Origin: Oligoflexus sp.
GTDB lineage: Bacteria; Bdellovibrionota_B; Oligoflexia; Oligoflexales; Oligoflexaceae
Direction of reading: 5' to 3'
Assembly (NCBI RefSeq): GCF_035712445.1
Contig: NZ_DASTAT010000108.1
Coordinates: forward strand, 1 to 64,000
DNA length: 64,000 bases
Position numbers and translations under genes: made by a program. Positions 43,113 through 51,608 of this stretch are shown one piece after another (the stretch's first letter is position 1; every line of letters starts with the position of its first letter). The notes below the pieces were generated by a model. The model did no database searches. It was not told the DNA's origin and saw only the letters and a list, made by a program, of their open reading frames with translations.

Positions 43113-45662
43113 TTATCGAATGTCAGCCGAGAGTTCCTCTTTCAGCTGGGTTAGCAGGGCTTCCACTTCCTTTTCCACGTCTTTATCGGTCAACGTCTTG
43201 TCGTCAGCCTGGAAAACGAGACTGAAGGCCATGCTTTTCTTGCCAGCAGGGATATTGGTGCCCTGATACACATCAAACAGATGCTGTTCACGCAGATATT
43301 TGCGGCGCTTGAATCCTGCAAAACTTTTCATGAAAGCATCGTAAGTGACGGCTTCCGGAACCACCAGAGCCAAATCACGGGCAACCGCTGGGAATTTGGC
43401 AGAGCCTGACGCGTAGCTGCGTTTGACATGCCATTCTTCCAGCAGGACCTCAAGATCCACTTCAAAGACCACCGGCGTATGCTGGAAGTCGAGACCATAA
43501 GCTTTCGCCGTCCTGGGATGCAATTGGCCCAAATACCCAAAGAATTTGCCGCGTGGTGTCCAGATCGCAGCGGCCGCGCCCGGATGCAGCCAGGGAAAGT
43601 CCTCGGCCTGAATCGGTTCAAAACGCAGGGACTGGACCCCGAACGCCGACGTCCATTGCATTAAAATTTGTTTCCCGTGGAAAAAGTCGACCTTCTGTTC
43701 TGGCTGATTCCAGGTCTTTTCCGCATAAGGCTGATCCAAAATGGCTGCGACGCGGTTACGTTCGATCGGCCGTTCGTCGTCACGAGCCTTGGACGGAACA
43801 TGACCACCCTGCTCCTGAACATGAGCCCAGGCGGCGGAGAACGTGCCATTGAATTTCTGCGGCTCATGGAAGGTGCGGGCCGCTTCGAAGAGCTTCACGC
43901 CCTGACGCCCGTGCCGGCGGTTTTCCAGAACGGACGCAATCAAACCGGGAAGCATGGTGGTCCGCAAAAGGCCTTGGGTTTCGACCAGAGGATTCGCCAG
44001 ACGCACAGCCGCAGCCAGCGGATGACTGTCTTTCACGCCCATGTTTTCCAGGTCCCCACCATGCATGAAGGGGAAGGTGATCACTTCGCTCAGGCCTGTG
44101 GTGGCGAGCGAGATCTTATTCTGGTCCAGGAAGTCGATCAGAGGATGCTCAGGCAAATGACTGATCTGCATCTTCGGAAGCTTCAAAGGGATTTTGTCAA
44201 AGCCGTAGACGCGGGCGAATTCCTCGATCAGATCGATTTCACGCTCGATGTCGTGACGCCAGCTCGGAATGTTGAAGAGCAGACGTTCGTCCTTGTGATC
44301 GATGAGTTTGCAGCCAAGCGATTCCAGGATGCCGACGACAGTGTCCTTGTTTACAAGCGGCAAAGCGGTGATCTGCTTCAAGCGCGGCAGGCGCAGGGCC
44401 ACAGTCCCTTGCTTCATCGTCTGCGGATAAACGTCCACGGCCTGGCCTGCGATCTCTGGCAGGGGAACGTCCACGCCCAGTTCGCGAAGTTCTTCGGCGC
44501 CCTGATAGATCACTTCCGCCACGCGGCGCGCGACCCAGGGAAGATTCTGAACATCAATACCACGCTCGAAACGATGCGAGGCCTCGGTGTGCAGCGCGTA
44601 ACGTTTCGAAGTCTTGCGGACCAAAGTCGGATTGAAATGCGCGACCTCGATGATGATGTTCGCGGTGTCGGCTTTGACTTCTGAGTTCTCGCCGCCCATG
44701 ACGCCGGCAAGGCCCACAGCCTTTTGCGCATCGGCTATCACGATATCCGTGGCAACAAGCGTCCGCTTTTGTCCATCGAGCGTGGTCAGCTCTTCGCCTT
44801 CCTTCGCCCGACGCACCTGAATGACTTTGCCCTGCAGATCGCGTTCATCGTAGGCATGAATGGGTTGACCCGATTCCAGCATCACATAGTTCGTTGCGTC
44901 GACGATCAGGTTGATCGGCCGCATGCCCGCATGCTGCACGCGTCTTTGCAGCCATTGAGGCGAGGGAACGGCTTTCACGCCGCGCACATAAAGAGCGCAG
45001 AAACGCTGGGATTCCCCATTGCTGCTCAGCTGGACGGTGACATGCGAGGAGCTTTGCAGAGATTCCTGCGAACGCTTCGCCACTGGAGCTGGAATTTTCA
45101 AAGGACGTTTGAGGCGCGCGGAAAGATCACGGGCCACACCGATGATGCCGAGGCAATCACTGCGGTTTGGCGTCAGACCGATTTCGATCACCGTATCATT
45201 CATCGCATAATAATCCTGGATCGGCGTGCCGAGGGCAGCCGAAGCCGGCAGCTCGATGATGCCATCATGCGACTCGGAAAGTTTCAGCTCCTGCTCACTG
45301 CAGAGCATGCCGAAGGAACTTTCCCCGCGGATTTTACTTTCCTTGATTTTGAAATCACCCGGAAGAACAGCGCCGATGCGGGCGACCACGACCTTGATGC
45401 CATCACGGGCATTGGGAGCGCCGCAGACGATTTTCAAAGGTTCGCCGGAACCCACCGACACCTGGCAAACACGAAGTTTGTCCGCATTCGGATGCTGCTC
45501 CGCTTTCAGAATTTGCCCGACCACGACATCGCCTTTGAGAGGTTCGATGCGTTCGATGCCTTCGACTTCAAGACCGAGCTGGGTCAGTTCGTGACCGAGT
45601 TGTTCAGGAGTCAGATCTTTGATATCAATATAATCATTCAGCCATTGCAATGAAATACGCAT
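43113..45662 (-). CDS. pheT: Phenylalanine-tRNA ligase beta subunit
   Basis: 849 residues, full length for bacterial PheT (about 800). It has the N-terminal RISLQWLNDYI start, the EMAP-like tRNA-binding domain (VVVGQILKAEQHPNADKL), B3/B4 editing domain (GVKAVPSPQWLQ and NYVMLESGQPIHAYD), B5 domain and a C-terminal FDX-ACB anticodon-binding domain (KFPAVARDLALVV). The beta subunit edits mischarged Tyr-tRNA and binds the tRNA, partnering with PheS encoded 17 bp upstream. One insertion in the core (around 595-635) may account for the extra length. Confidence 0.97.
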   Translation of the reverse strand: MRISLQWLNDYIDIKDLTPEQLGHELTQLGLEVEGIERIEPLKGDVVVGQILKAEQHPNADKLRVCQVSVGSGEPLKIVCGAPNARDGIKVVVARIGAVLPGDFKIKESKIRGESSFGMLCSEQELKLSESHDGIIELPASAALGTPIQDYYAMNDTVIEIGLTPNRSDCLGIIGVARDLSARLKRPLKIPAPVAKRSQESLQSSSHVTVQLSSNGESQRFCALYVRGVKAVPSPQWLQRRVQHAGMRPINLIVDATNYVMLESGQPIHAYDERDLQGKVIQVRRAKEGEELTTLDGQKRTLVATDIVIADAQKAVGLAGVMGGENSEVKADTANIIIEVAHFNPTLVRKTSKRYALHTEASHRFERGIDVQNLPWVARRVAEVIYQGAEELRELGVDVPLPEIAGQAVDVYPQTMKQGTVALRLPRLKQITALPLVNKDTVVGILESLGCKLIDHKDERLLFNIPSWRHDIEREIDLIEEFARVYGFDKIPLKLPKMQISHLPEHPLIDFLDQNKISLATTGLSEVITFPFMHGGDLENMGVKDSHPLAAAVRLANPLVETQGLLRTTMLPGLIASVLENRRHGRQGVKLFEAARTFHEPQKFNGTFSAAWAHVQEQGGHVPSKARDDERPIERNRVAAILDQPYAEKTWNQPEQKVDFFHGKQILMQWTSAFGVQSLRFEPIQAEDFPWLHPGAAAAIWTPRGKFFGYLGQLHPRTAKAYGLDFQHTPVVFEVDLEVLLEEWHVKRSYASGSAKFPAVARDLALVVPEAVTYDAFMKSFAGFKRRKYLREQHLFDVYQGTNIPAGKKSMAFSLVFQADDKTLTDKDVEKEVEALLTQLKEELSADIR

Positions 45663-45679
45663 GTCTTGCGAGTCTCCGC

Positions 45680-46738
45680 TCAGGGATGGGTCGGGAATTG
45701 GCCAAGGAACTGCTGGTTGCCCTCGAAGAGCTGCCGGAGATCCGAGAGGCCGTAACGCAGCATGGCGATCCGATCGAGGCCAAAGCCGAAGGCGAAACCC
45801 GTATAGGCTTCGCTGTCGTAACCCACCGCTTCGAACACATTGGGATGGATCATGCCGAGGCCGCCGATTTCCAGCCAGCCGGTATTCTTACAGATCCGGC
45901 ATCCCTTGCCACGGCAGCTCACGCACTGCAGATCGAACTCCGCGCCGGGTTCCACGAAGGGAAAAAAGCTTGGACGGAGACGCGTGGAAAGATCCTGGCC
46001 GAAGACGGCTTTCAGGAGCTGATCGATCACGCCCTTCATATCGCCCATGTCGATGTTCTCATCGACGATGAAACCTTCCACCTGATGGAACATCGGCGTG
46101 TGGGTGATGTCGCTGTCGCAGCGATAGGTGCGGCCCGGGGCCACGACGCGCAGAGGCGGCTTTTCATGCATCATCGCATGGATCTGGATATTCGATGTGT
46201 GCGTGCGCAGAATCGTTTTCGCGCGATCGCCGATAAAGAAGGTGTCCTGCATGTCGCGCGCAGGATGATCGTCCTTGAAGTTCAAAGCGCCGAAGTTATA
46301 AAAATCGAGATCGACTTCAGGACCGTCGTAAACGGTGAAGCCAAGACTCCGGAACGCATCGAGAATGATGCGGCGCATCAGGGTCACAGGATGCAAGGAA
46401 CCTTTGTTCTGCATCGCCGCGACCGGCAGGCTGACGTCAAGACGCTGCGCGGCCAGGGATTGGTCGAGTGCGCCTTCTTCCGCGGAAGCCCGCAGGGTTT
46501 CGAGCTTGTCCTCGATGCCTTTGCGCAGTTCGTTGATGATTTTACCCGCGCCTGGTTTGTCTTCCTTGGACATTTCCTTCAGCGTTTCCATCAGGGCCGT
46601 CACCAGACCCTTGCGCCCCAGATACTTGACCTTCAGATCTTCCACCGCGCGGGAATTCAAAGAAGCGTCCTTCGTATCCTCGTGAAAGGCACTCTTGATT
46701 TCCTCGATGCGCTGTACGCATTCATTGAGCTTGGACAT
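45680..46738 (-). CDS. pheS: Phenylalanine-tRNA ligase alpha subunit
   Basis: About 352 residues from ATG 46738, 6 bases after GGAAAG. An N-terminal coiled-coil (tRNA-binding) arm is followed by the class II catalytic core: HPVTLM, GPEVDLDFYNF, LLRTHTS-type segment (ILRTHTSN), motif 2 TYRCDSDITHTPMFHQVEG and motif 3 GFGLDRIAMLRYG. It charges tRNA-Phe with phenylalanine as an (alpha-beta)2 complex with PheT. The start is preceded by a terminator-like hairpin, so expression may be attenuated, as E. coli pheST is by other means. Confidence 0.97.
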   Translation of the reverse strand: MSKLNECVQRIEEIKSAFHEDTKDASLNSRAVEDLKVKYLGRKGLVTALMETLKEMSKEDKPGAGKIINELRKGIEDKLETLRASAEEGALDQSLAAQRLDVSLPVAAMQNKGSLHPVTLMRRIILDAFRSLGFTVYDGPEVDLDFYNFGALNFKDDHPARDMQDTFFIGDRAKTILRTHTSNIQIHAMMHEKPPLRVVAPGRTYRCDSDITHTPMFHQVEGFIVDENIDMGDMKGVIDQLLKAVFGQDLSTRLRPSFFPFVEPGAEFDLQCVSCRGKGCRICKNTGWLEIGGLGMIHPNVFEAVGYDSEAYTGFAFGFGLDRIAMLRYGLSDLRQLFEGNQQFLGQFPTHP

Positions 46739-46756
46739 TTTTAACTTTCCAATAGT

Positions 46757-46795
46757 AAAACAGCGGGATATGGCCTTACCGGCCACGCCCCGCTG
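46757..46795 (-). terminator. Terminator-like hairpin between aminotransferase gene and pheS
   Basis: On the minus strand a 7-bp outer stem CAGCGGG / CCCGCTG encloses an inner TGGCC / GGCCA stem and runs straight into TTTT. It is the only candidate terminator for the upstream aminotransferase gene. It lies just 19 bases before the pheS start codon, so it may be a terminator or an attenuator. Confidence 0.65.
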
Positions 46796-46822
46796 GATCT
46801 TGCGATAAGAGAGCGGCTGCTT

Positions 46823-48016
46823 TCACACGGCCTTAAGTGCTTCGCCCAATCGCTTCAAACCTTCAATCAACTGCTCATCGGCAACAGCATAACTGAGGCG
46901 CAGGAAACCAGGAGCACCAAAGGCCTCGCCCGGAACCATCGCGACATGATGGGCTTCCAGCAATTTCGCACTGAAAGCGAGGCTATTATCATTGGCATAG
47001 AGAGGGGATTTTGCAAGGACTTTTCTGATGTCGATAAAGATGTAAAACGCACCATTTGGCGGCATCATATCCACCCCTGGCATTTCGCGCAGAAGCCGGA
47101 TCGCCATGTCCCGACGGGATTTCAGAAGACCCATTTTATCCTTGGTCGCATCTGCGCCCATGCTCAAAGCCTTGACTGCGGCTTCTTCAATAAAGGCGGG
47201 AAGACAGGTCGAGGACTGGGTTTGCAGCGTGCGCACCATGTCGGCGACCTTGTTCGGGCCGGCCATGTAACCGACTCGCCAACCGGTCATGGCGTAACCT
47301 TTGGAAAGGCCGTTGACCAGGATATAGCGGTCTTTCAGCTCGGGGCAGAGGGTGGCCATGGATACGGCTGGAAAATCGTAGGACATATACTCATAGATTT
47401 CGTCCGCGATGATCCACCAGGGTTTGTCGGCCAGGTACTTGCCGAGCTGGCGCAATTCGGCCTCGGGAATGGTATAGCCGGCCGGATTGTTGGGCGTCGT
47501 GATGATGATGGCCTTGGTGCGCGGCGTGACATAGCGTTCAATCATGTCAGGCGTCAAACGCGGCGCATTGTGATCTTTGGGATAGGGAATCACCACCGGC
47601 GTGCCGCCCGCAGCGATGACGTGTTCTGTGTAACTCACCCAGTAAGGTGCGGGAATCAGAACTTCGTCGCCTTCGTTGATCAGGGCCAGGGCCAGGTGGA
47701 AAAGAATTTCCTTGGCGCCGACACCGGCCACGATTTGGCCTGGCTGATAGCTCAGTTTGTTGTCTTTTTCGAGTTTCTGACAGATCGCCTTGCGCAGAGG
47801 CAGGCTGCCCCCCGCGGCACTATATTTGGTTTTGCCCTGATTCAGAGCCTCGATCGCCACGTCGACGATGGGCCTTGGCGTGGGAAAGTCCGGCTCACCC
47901 ACTGAAAAGTTGATGACCTTATGACCTTGATCCGCCAGTTCCTTGGCTTTGGTGTTAAGGGCCACAGTTGGGGACGGTTGAAGCTGCGAGATTCGTTTTG
48001 AAAGGGACAATTCCAT
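46823..48016 (-). CDS. Class I aspartate aminotransferase
   Basis: About 397 residues from ATG 48016; the longer open frame upstream lacks a plausible start. Motifs: FSVGEPDF near the N-terminus, VGAKEILFHL, PYWVSYTEHV, TTPNNPAGY, IADEIYEYM and the PLP-lysine site NGLSKGYAMTGWRVGYM, with the C-terminal Arg in GFLRLSYA. These place it with fold-type I aspartate/prephenate aminotransferases (AspC/AatA group), which interconvert aspartate and oxaloacetate with 2-oxoglutarate and glutamate. Substrate preference cannot be settled from sequence alone. It lies directly upstream of pheS on the same strand, with a hairpin in between. Confidence 0.92.
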   Translation of the reverse strand: MELSLSKRISQLQPSPTVALNTKAKELADQGHKVINFSVGEPDFPTPRPIVDVAIEALNQGKTKYSAAGGSLPLRKAICQKLEKDNKLSYQPGQIVAGVGAKEILFHLALALINEGDEVLIPAPYWVSYTEHVIAAGGTPVVIPYPKDHNAPRLTPDMIERYVTPRTKAIIITTPNNPAGYTIPEAELRQLGKYLADKPWWIIADEIYEYMSYDFPAVSMATLCPELKDRYILVNGLSKGYAMTGWRVGYMAGPNKVADMVRTLQTQSSTCLPAFIEEAAVKALSMGADATKDKMGLLKSRRDMAIRLLREMPGVDMMPPNGAFYIFIDIRKVLAKSPLYANDNSLAFSAKLLEAHHVAMVPGEAFGAPGFLRLSYAVADEQLIEGLKRLGEALKAV

Positions 48017-48557
48017 GGTGAAAACCCTGTGCGCGGAAAGGTTTTTGTTGCCCCTATTAAGCAGAGGTGCAGCGGGTCTTACAAGTGCTTTCCGGGGAGG
48101 ACGTTTTGGCCAGCTCCGAAGCGGTGGCTCGCGTCTGAAATCTGAAGAGGGAAGAGGAGGAATGCGCCGGAATACGACGTATCTGATTTGCCAGGGAACC
48201 CACCACTCACTAGGTGGGTGCCTTACCACGCGCTTCAGGCTTCCTCAAATTGAAAGAGGCATGCTCACCACGAATGGACCCAGGCTCCCTGATTTAAAAG
48301 CATCGGTTCACCTGCATCAACCAGTACGATGCCGACACATTCCAAGCGAGTTTCTAACACAAGATGAGGGTCGGGAGTATAGTTTTTTTTTGAAGGAAAA
48401 TTTTCGCGGCTCAGCAGGCCCGATATGTCCTCTGGAAATTTAGGAATTTCTTAGAACATTGAAAAGTGAGACCGCTCATGTTCAAATACTTCTTTACAAA
48501 TCAATCGCGATTTTTCTCGAAACAGGACTGCCTGCATAAAAGAATGGAGCTGCGCGC
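48017..48557. other. 541-bp divergent intergenic region
   Basis: No convincing gene is seen. It should hold promoters for the divergent aminotransferase and thioesterase genes, but I could not pick them out with confidence. A perfect 7-bp hairpin ACCCACC / GGTGGGT with an 8-base loop lies at 48199-48220 without a T-run. An A/T-rich stretch near 48380-48405 is the likeliest promoter neighbourhood for the plus-strand gene. Confidence 0.4.
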
Positions 48558-49031
48558 ATGCAAACCCAGGTCGATCTTTTTAATCCCCGAGCCTTGCAGA
48601 TGTCAGTCCTGGTTACGCCCGATATGGCGAATTTTTCGGGCCATATGCACGGTGGAGATCTGCTGAAATATCTTGACAAAGTCGCCTATACCTGTGCCAT
48701 GCGCTATGCCGCAAGCTATGTCGTCACGCTTTCGGTCGATAAGGTTTTATTTAAACAGCCGATTTACATTGGTGAGCTTTTGACGTTTCTGGCCCTTGTG
48801 AATTATACGGGCAAGACTTCGATGGAGATTGGAATCAAGGTGATTGCGGAAGATTTGGTGAAGAAAAGCCAGAGGCACACCAACTCTTCGTATTTCACCA
48901 TGGTCGCCCTGGATGAACAGGGTCATCCGAAGCCGATTCCACCTTTTGTTCCTGGGACGCCGGAAGAGGCGGCGCGATTTGAGCGGGCGAAACAGCGGAA
49001 AGAAGCCAGTCTGAAAGAAAGCCGCGATTAA
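48558..49031 (+). CDS. Acyl-CoA thioesterase, YciA-like hotdog fold
   Basis: 157 residues; GGAG lies 8 bases before the ATG. The hotdog-fold signature is NFSGHMHGGDLLKYLDKVAY, followed by SVDKVLFKQPIYIGELLTF and VIAEDLVKKSQRHTNSSYF (quoted as separate pieces). The family hydrolyses acyl-CoA to free fatty acid and CoA; members act on short to medium chains. The Asp in HGGD and the helix after it form the active site in relatives. The gene is followed 15 bp later by an outer-membrane-like protein gene and may be cotranscribed, without an obvious functional link. Confidence 0.88.
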   Translation: MQTQVDLFNPRALQMSVLVTPDMANFSGHMHGGDLLKYLDKVAYTCAMRYAASYVVTLSVDKVLFKQPIYIGELLTFLALVNYTGKTSMEIGIKVIAEDLVKKSQRHTNSSYFTMVALDEQGHPKPIPPFVPGTPEEAARFERAKQRKEASLKESRD

Positions 49032-49046
49032 AAAAGAAAGGCCAGC

Positions 49047-49817
49047 ATGCGCTCAAGGATTCTGGTGGGGTGTCTGATTTTTGGGATGTTTTCGCAAGAG
49101 GTCAGGGCCTACGAATGGGGCCTGGGAGCTGGACAGATTCAAGGCTGTCTGGCCCGTGCGGTGGATGAGGAGGCGCTGTGCTCAAGGGGACCGGCGGTGT
49201 CCGTGAGCTTCGGCCTGAACCTTTGGGGAAAGGGCTATCAACCCGATAGCCATGAGGCCGATGCTTTGCGCAGTGGGCCGAGCCTTTCCCATCTCGATGG
49301 CAACAGCTTCGGCAGTTTCTACACCAGCGCTGATCGTTGGGAAGAGGTCGTGCTCGTTGTTGTGGTTGGCCTTTTGCTGACGAGCGTGGTCTACGCCTTC
49401 ATGTATCCTTTCTCATCGCGGGTGGATGTCGGAGTGGTCGGCCGCAGCGGTTGGCAGGAGCAATCCGGTGATGAGCTGGAGCTTTGGAGAAACGAAGCCG
49501 GCCTTTATATGCGGGCTTATCTTTCGCAGCACTTTCCTATGTATATTTACGGCAGCGGGCTCTTTTCCTACCAGAGCGTGACGCTGGGATCAGAAAAGGA
49601 AAGCCATCAGGTCTTCGTCAAAGGCCTCGGCCTTGGCTTCATGAGCCCAACGGCAGGCGGGTTTTATGCGCAAGGCATATGGGAGCGCAGCAGTTTTATA
49701 GATTCGAACCCGAAGGAAGTTTTGAAAGACTCGGGTGAGGTGAAGCTCTTTAAGAATTCTGTCGCCGAGATTCTGGATGGGGCTTACTTTGAACTCGGCT
49801 ATATTTGGTACCTCTAA
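49047..49817 (+). CDS. Secreted protein, possibly outer-membrane, unknown
   Basis: 256 residues with a short signal peptide (ILVGCLIFGMFSQEVRA). AAAGG lies 6 bases before the start. The mature protein has alternating polar and aromatic strands ending in YFELGYIWYL, the C-terminal aromatic pattern typical of outer-membrane beta-barrel proteins. A strongly hydrophobic stretch near residues 101-120 (VVLVVVVGLLLTSVVYAFMY) would be an ordinary membrane helix, which is unusual for a barrel and could trap the protein in the inner membrane. Function is unknown. Confidence 0.6.
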   Translation: MRSRILVGCLIFGMFSQEVRAYEWGLGAGQIQGCLARAVDEEALCSRGPAVSVSFGLNLWGKGYQPDSHEADALRSGPSLSHLDGNSFGSFYTSADRWEEVVLVVVVGLLLTSVVYAFMYPFSSRVDVGVVGRSGWQEQSGDELELWRNEAGLYMRAYLSQHFPMYIYGSGLFSYQSVTLGSEKESHQVFVKGLGLGFMSPTAGGFYAQGIWERSSFIDSNPKEVLKDSGEVKLFKNSVAEILDGAYFELGYIWYL

Positions 49818-49951
49818 TGACGCATCTATGGCATCATGGCGGACTTGCCGTGCTTGGGTAAGCGTCTTCCAATTGTGTTCGGGATTGACTCACGCTAGAT
49901 TGGGGACCGCCTGATCGGGGGCTTTTGAACCTTTTTACGTGTGAGTCAGAC

Positions 49952-50836
49952 ATGACCGAGGCCTCGCAATCCATTGCCATCTATGTCGTGGCCACTCCGA
50001 TTGGCAATCTCGACGATATTTCGCAGAGAGCCATGAAGATCCTTAAGAATGTGGACCTGATCGCCGCCGAAGACACCCGGCGGGCGCGACAGCTTTTACA
50101 GCAGATCGGCCGTGAGAAGGTCGAGCTGATTAGTTATTACGATCATGTGGAGCAGGAGAAAGCGCCTGTGATCCTGGATCGCCTGCAGAAAGAAAATCTC
50201 TCGCTGGCTCTGGTGTCGGATGCCGGGACGCCCTGCGTCTCGGACCCCGGATATCGGCTGATCCGCGAAGCGAAAAAGCGCGGGATTCCCGTGCATCCTA
50301 TTCCAGGGCCCAGTGCTCTGACGGCTCTTGTTTCTGCGTCCGGTCTTCCGAGCGATCGTCTGCTCTTCGTCGGTTTTCTGCCGACCAAGAAAGCGGCCTT
50401 GGTGCGGGAAGTCGCGAGCTGGCGGATGATGCGGGCGTCGATTGTGTTCTATGAAGCGCCGCGGCGCCTGGATCAGGTTTTCAAGGTGATCGAGGAGCTT
50501 TATCCCAATGCCGAGCTGGTGGTCGGACGTGAACTGACCAAGCTGCACGAGGAAATTATCATGACCGATATTCAGGGGGCGCGGTCCTGGTGTCATGATC
50601 ATGATTTTCTGAAGGGGGAAGCCACCGTGATGGTTTCGCTCGGCAAGGATAGTGAAACACCGGAAACTCAAGCGGCCGAAGCGGCGAGCGAAATCGCGTC
50701 GGAAGCGATGCAGCTCTTCCGCACAGGCGCGACGCTGAAGGATCTGCTTCAAAAATTCAAGGATCGGGGTCTGAGCCGCTCCGACCTTTACCAACTTTTG
50801 CTGGAAGCCAAGGAGGCAAGCGATGACGATACGTGA
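49952..50836 (+). CDS. rsmI: 16S rRNA 2'-O-ribose C1402 methyltransferase
   Basis: About 294 residues from ATG 49952; the TTG at 49925 has no support. Motifs of RsmI (tetrapyrrole methylase fold): YVVATPIGNLDDIS, LIAAEDTRRARQLL, LVSDAGTPCVSDPGYRLI, PIPGPSALTALVSASGLPSDR, FVGFLPTK and FYEAPRRL (each a separate segment). RsmI uses S-adenosylmethionine to methylate the ribose of C1402 in 16S rRNA. The last 14 bases overlap the next small gene. A strong terminator follows that gene. Confidence 0.96.
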   Translation: MTEASQSIAIYVVATPIGNLDDISQRAMKILKNVDLIAAEDTRRARQLLQQIGREKVELISYYDHVEQEKAPVILDRLQKENLSLALVSDAGTPCVSDPGYRLIREAKKRGIPVHPIPGPSALTALVSASGLPSDRLLFVGFLPTKKAALVREVASWRMMRASIVFYEAPRRLDQVFKVIEELYPNAELVVGRELTKLHEEIIMTDIQGARSWCHDHDFLKGEATVMVSLGKDSETPETQAAEAASEIASEAMQLFRTGATLKDLLQKFKDRGLSRSDLYQLLLEAKEASDDDT

Positions 50837-51116
50837 TGGACAACCGAGTCCCGAGCAGGCCCGGAAAATGGCCCGGATTTTTGTGATTGCCACCCTTGTC
50901 GGTGGGCTTATGGTGTTTTTGAATGTGGCCATGCGGAGCTATAATATTCGGATGCAGCAGGCGGAGTTGAAGAAGCAGCAGGGTTCTGGAGAGATGACGA
51001 CTCCGGCTTCGCCAACGGCCGTCCCCCAGGAGCAGGGGACTTCGGCGTCACCGGCGCCTGCCTCGCCATCGACTGTCCCCCAGGAAAAGGGGTCTTCGGC
51101 GTCACCGACGCCTTGA
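50823..51116 (+). CDS. Small single-pass membrane protein with Pro-rich repeat tail
   Basis: 97 residues: a membrane helix (IFVIATLVGGLMVFLNVAM, about 19-37), then a basic and Gln-rich linker and a tail made of two 18-residue repeats of VPQE(Q/K)G(T/S)SASP. GGAGG lies 6 bases before the ATG, inside the end of rsmI, so translation is coupled. The tail is low-complexity and probably periplasmic or extended. Function is unknown. The repeats are also repeats at DNA level (see 51021-51112). Confidence 0.6.
   Translation: MTIRDGQPSPEQARKMARIFVIATLVGGLMVFLNVAMRSYNIRMQQAELKKQQGSGEMTTPASPTAVPQEQGTSASPAPASPSTVPQEKGSSASPTP
51021..51112 (+). repeat. 38-bp direct repeat in the tail of a small gene
   Basis: Two copies at 51021-51058 and 51075-51112 share 34 of 38 bases and are spaced 54 bp apart, an exact multiple of three. 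Each begins GTCCCCCAGGA, continues GGGG and ends TTCGGCGTCACCG. The GTCCCC...GGGG arms can fold, like those of the array at 42137-42265. Confidence 0.75.
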
Positions 51117-51181
51117 ACGGAGGTCGATATCCCTTGGCATCCGGCAAGGGACGTCACCCAAGTTTACTATGACCTAAGTCG

Positions 51182-51229
51182 AATGCTGTTTCCGGCTTTG
51201 AAAAGAGCTGAACAGCATTTATTTTTTTC
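51182..51229 (+). terminator. Intrinsic terminator
   Basis: A 9-bp stem AATGCTGTT / AACAGCATT (51182-51190 and 51211-51219) with an inner GGCT / AGCT pairing is followed by TTATTTTTTT. It lies 65 bases after the small membrane protein gene and should end the rsmI transcript. Confidence 0.85.
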
Positions 51230-51397
51230 TTCCATCATTTCACGGGCCGTCGCCTCGGACTTAAGACCTGGTATCAGAAAATCATCAATCATTTCCATGC
51301 GCATGCCTTAAATCCTATGCAGTCTTCGCCGCCGCGCACCGAACAGGAAAGCAATCCGCTGGTGTGAATGACGAAACTTCTGACAGGAAGGTTTTTC

Positions 51398-51583
51398 ATG
51401 GAAAAATTCAGGGCACGCAGTCTTTTGGAAGATGTTTACTTTTATAAAAAAGATCGAGAGCTGATCGAAAGGCTCAAGCAGCTGGTCATAGAGGAAGACG
51501 CGCTGCTCGCAAAAAGCCGGCATCATGCCCTGGAGGAAGAGCCGATTCTGAATCGAATCGAGACTTTGAAAAACTCAGCTTGA
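51398..51583 (+). CDS. Small charged helical protein
   Basis: 61 residues from ATG 51398, 6 bases after AGGAAGG; an upstream ATG at 51368 has no Shine-Dalgarno. The product is highly charged and predicted to be a single long helix or helical hairpin (RSLLEDVYFYKK, ELIERLKQLVIEEDALLAK, EEEPILNRIETLKN). No family is recognised. The strong ribosome-binding site and clean codon structure make a real gene likely. It is followed 25 bp later by the VWA-like lipoprotein gene. Confidence 0.6.
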   Translation: MEKFRARSLLEDVYFYKKDRELIERLKQLVIEEDALLAKSRHHALEEEPILNRIETLKNSA

Positions 51584-51608
51584 GTGTTTCACTTTGGGAG
51601 TGCCTGGC

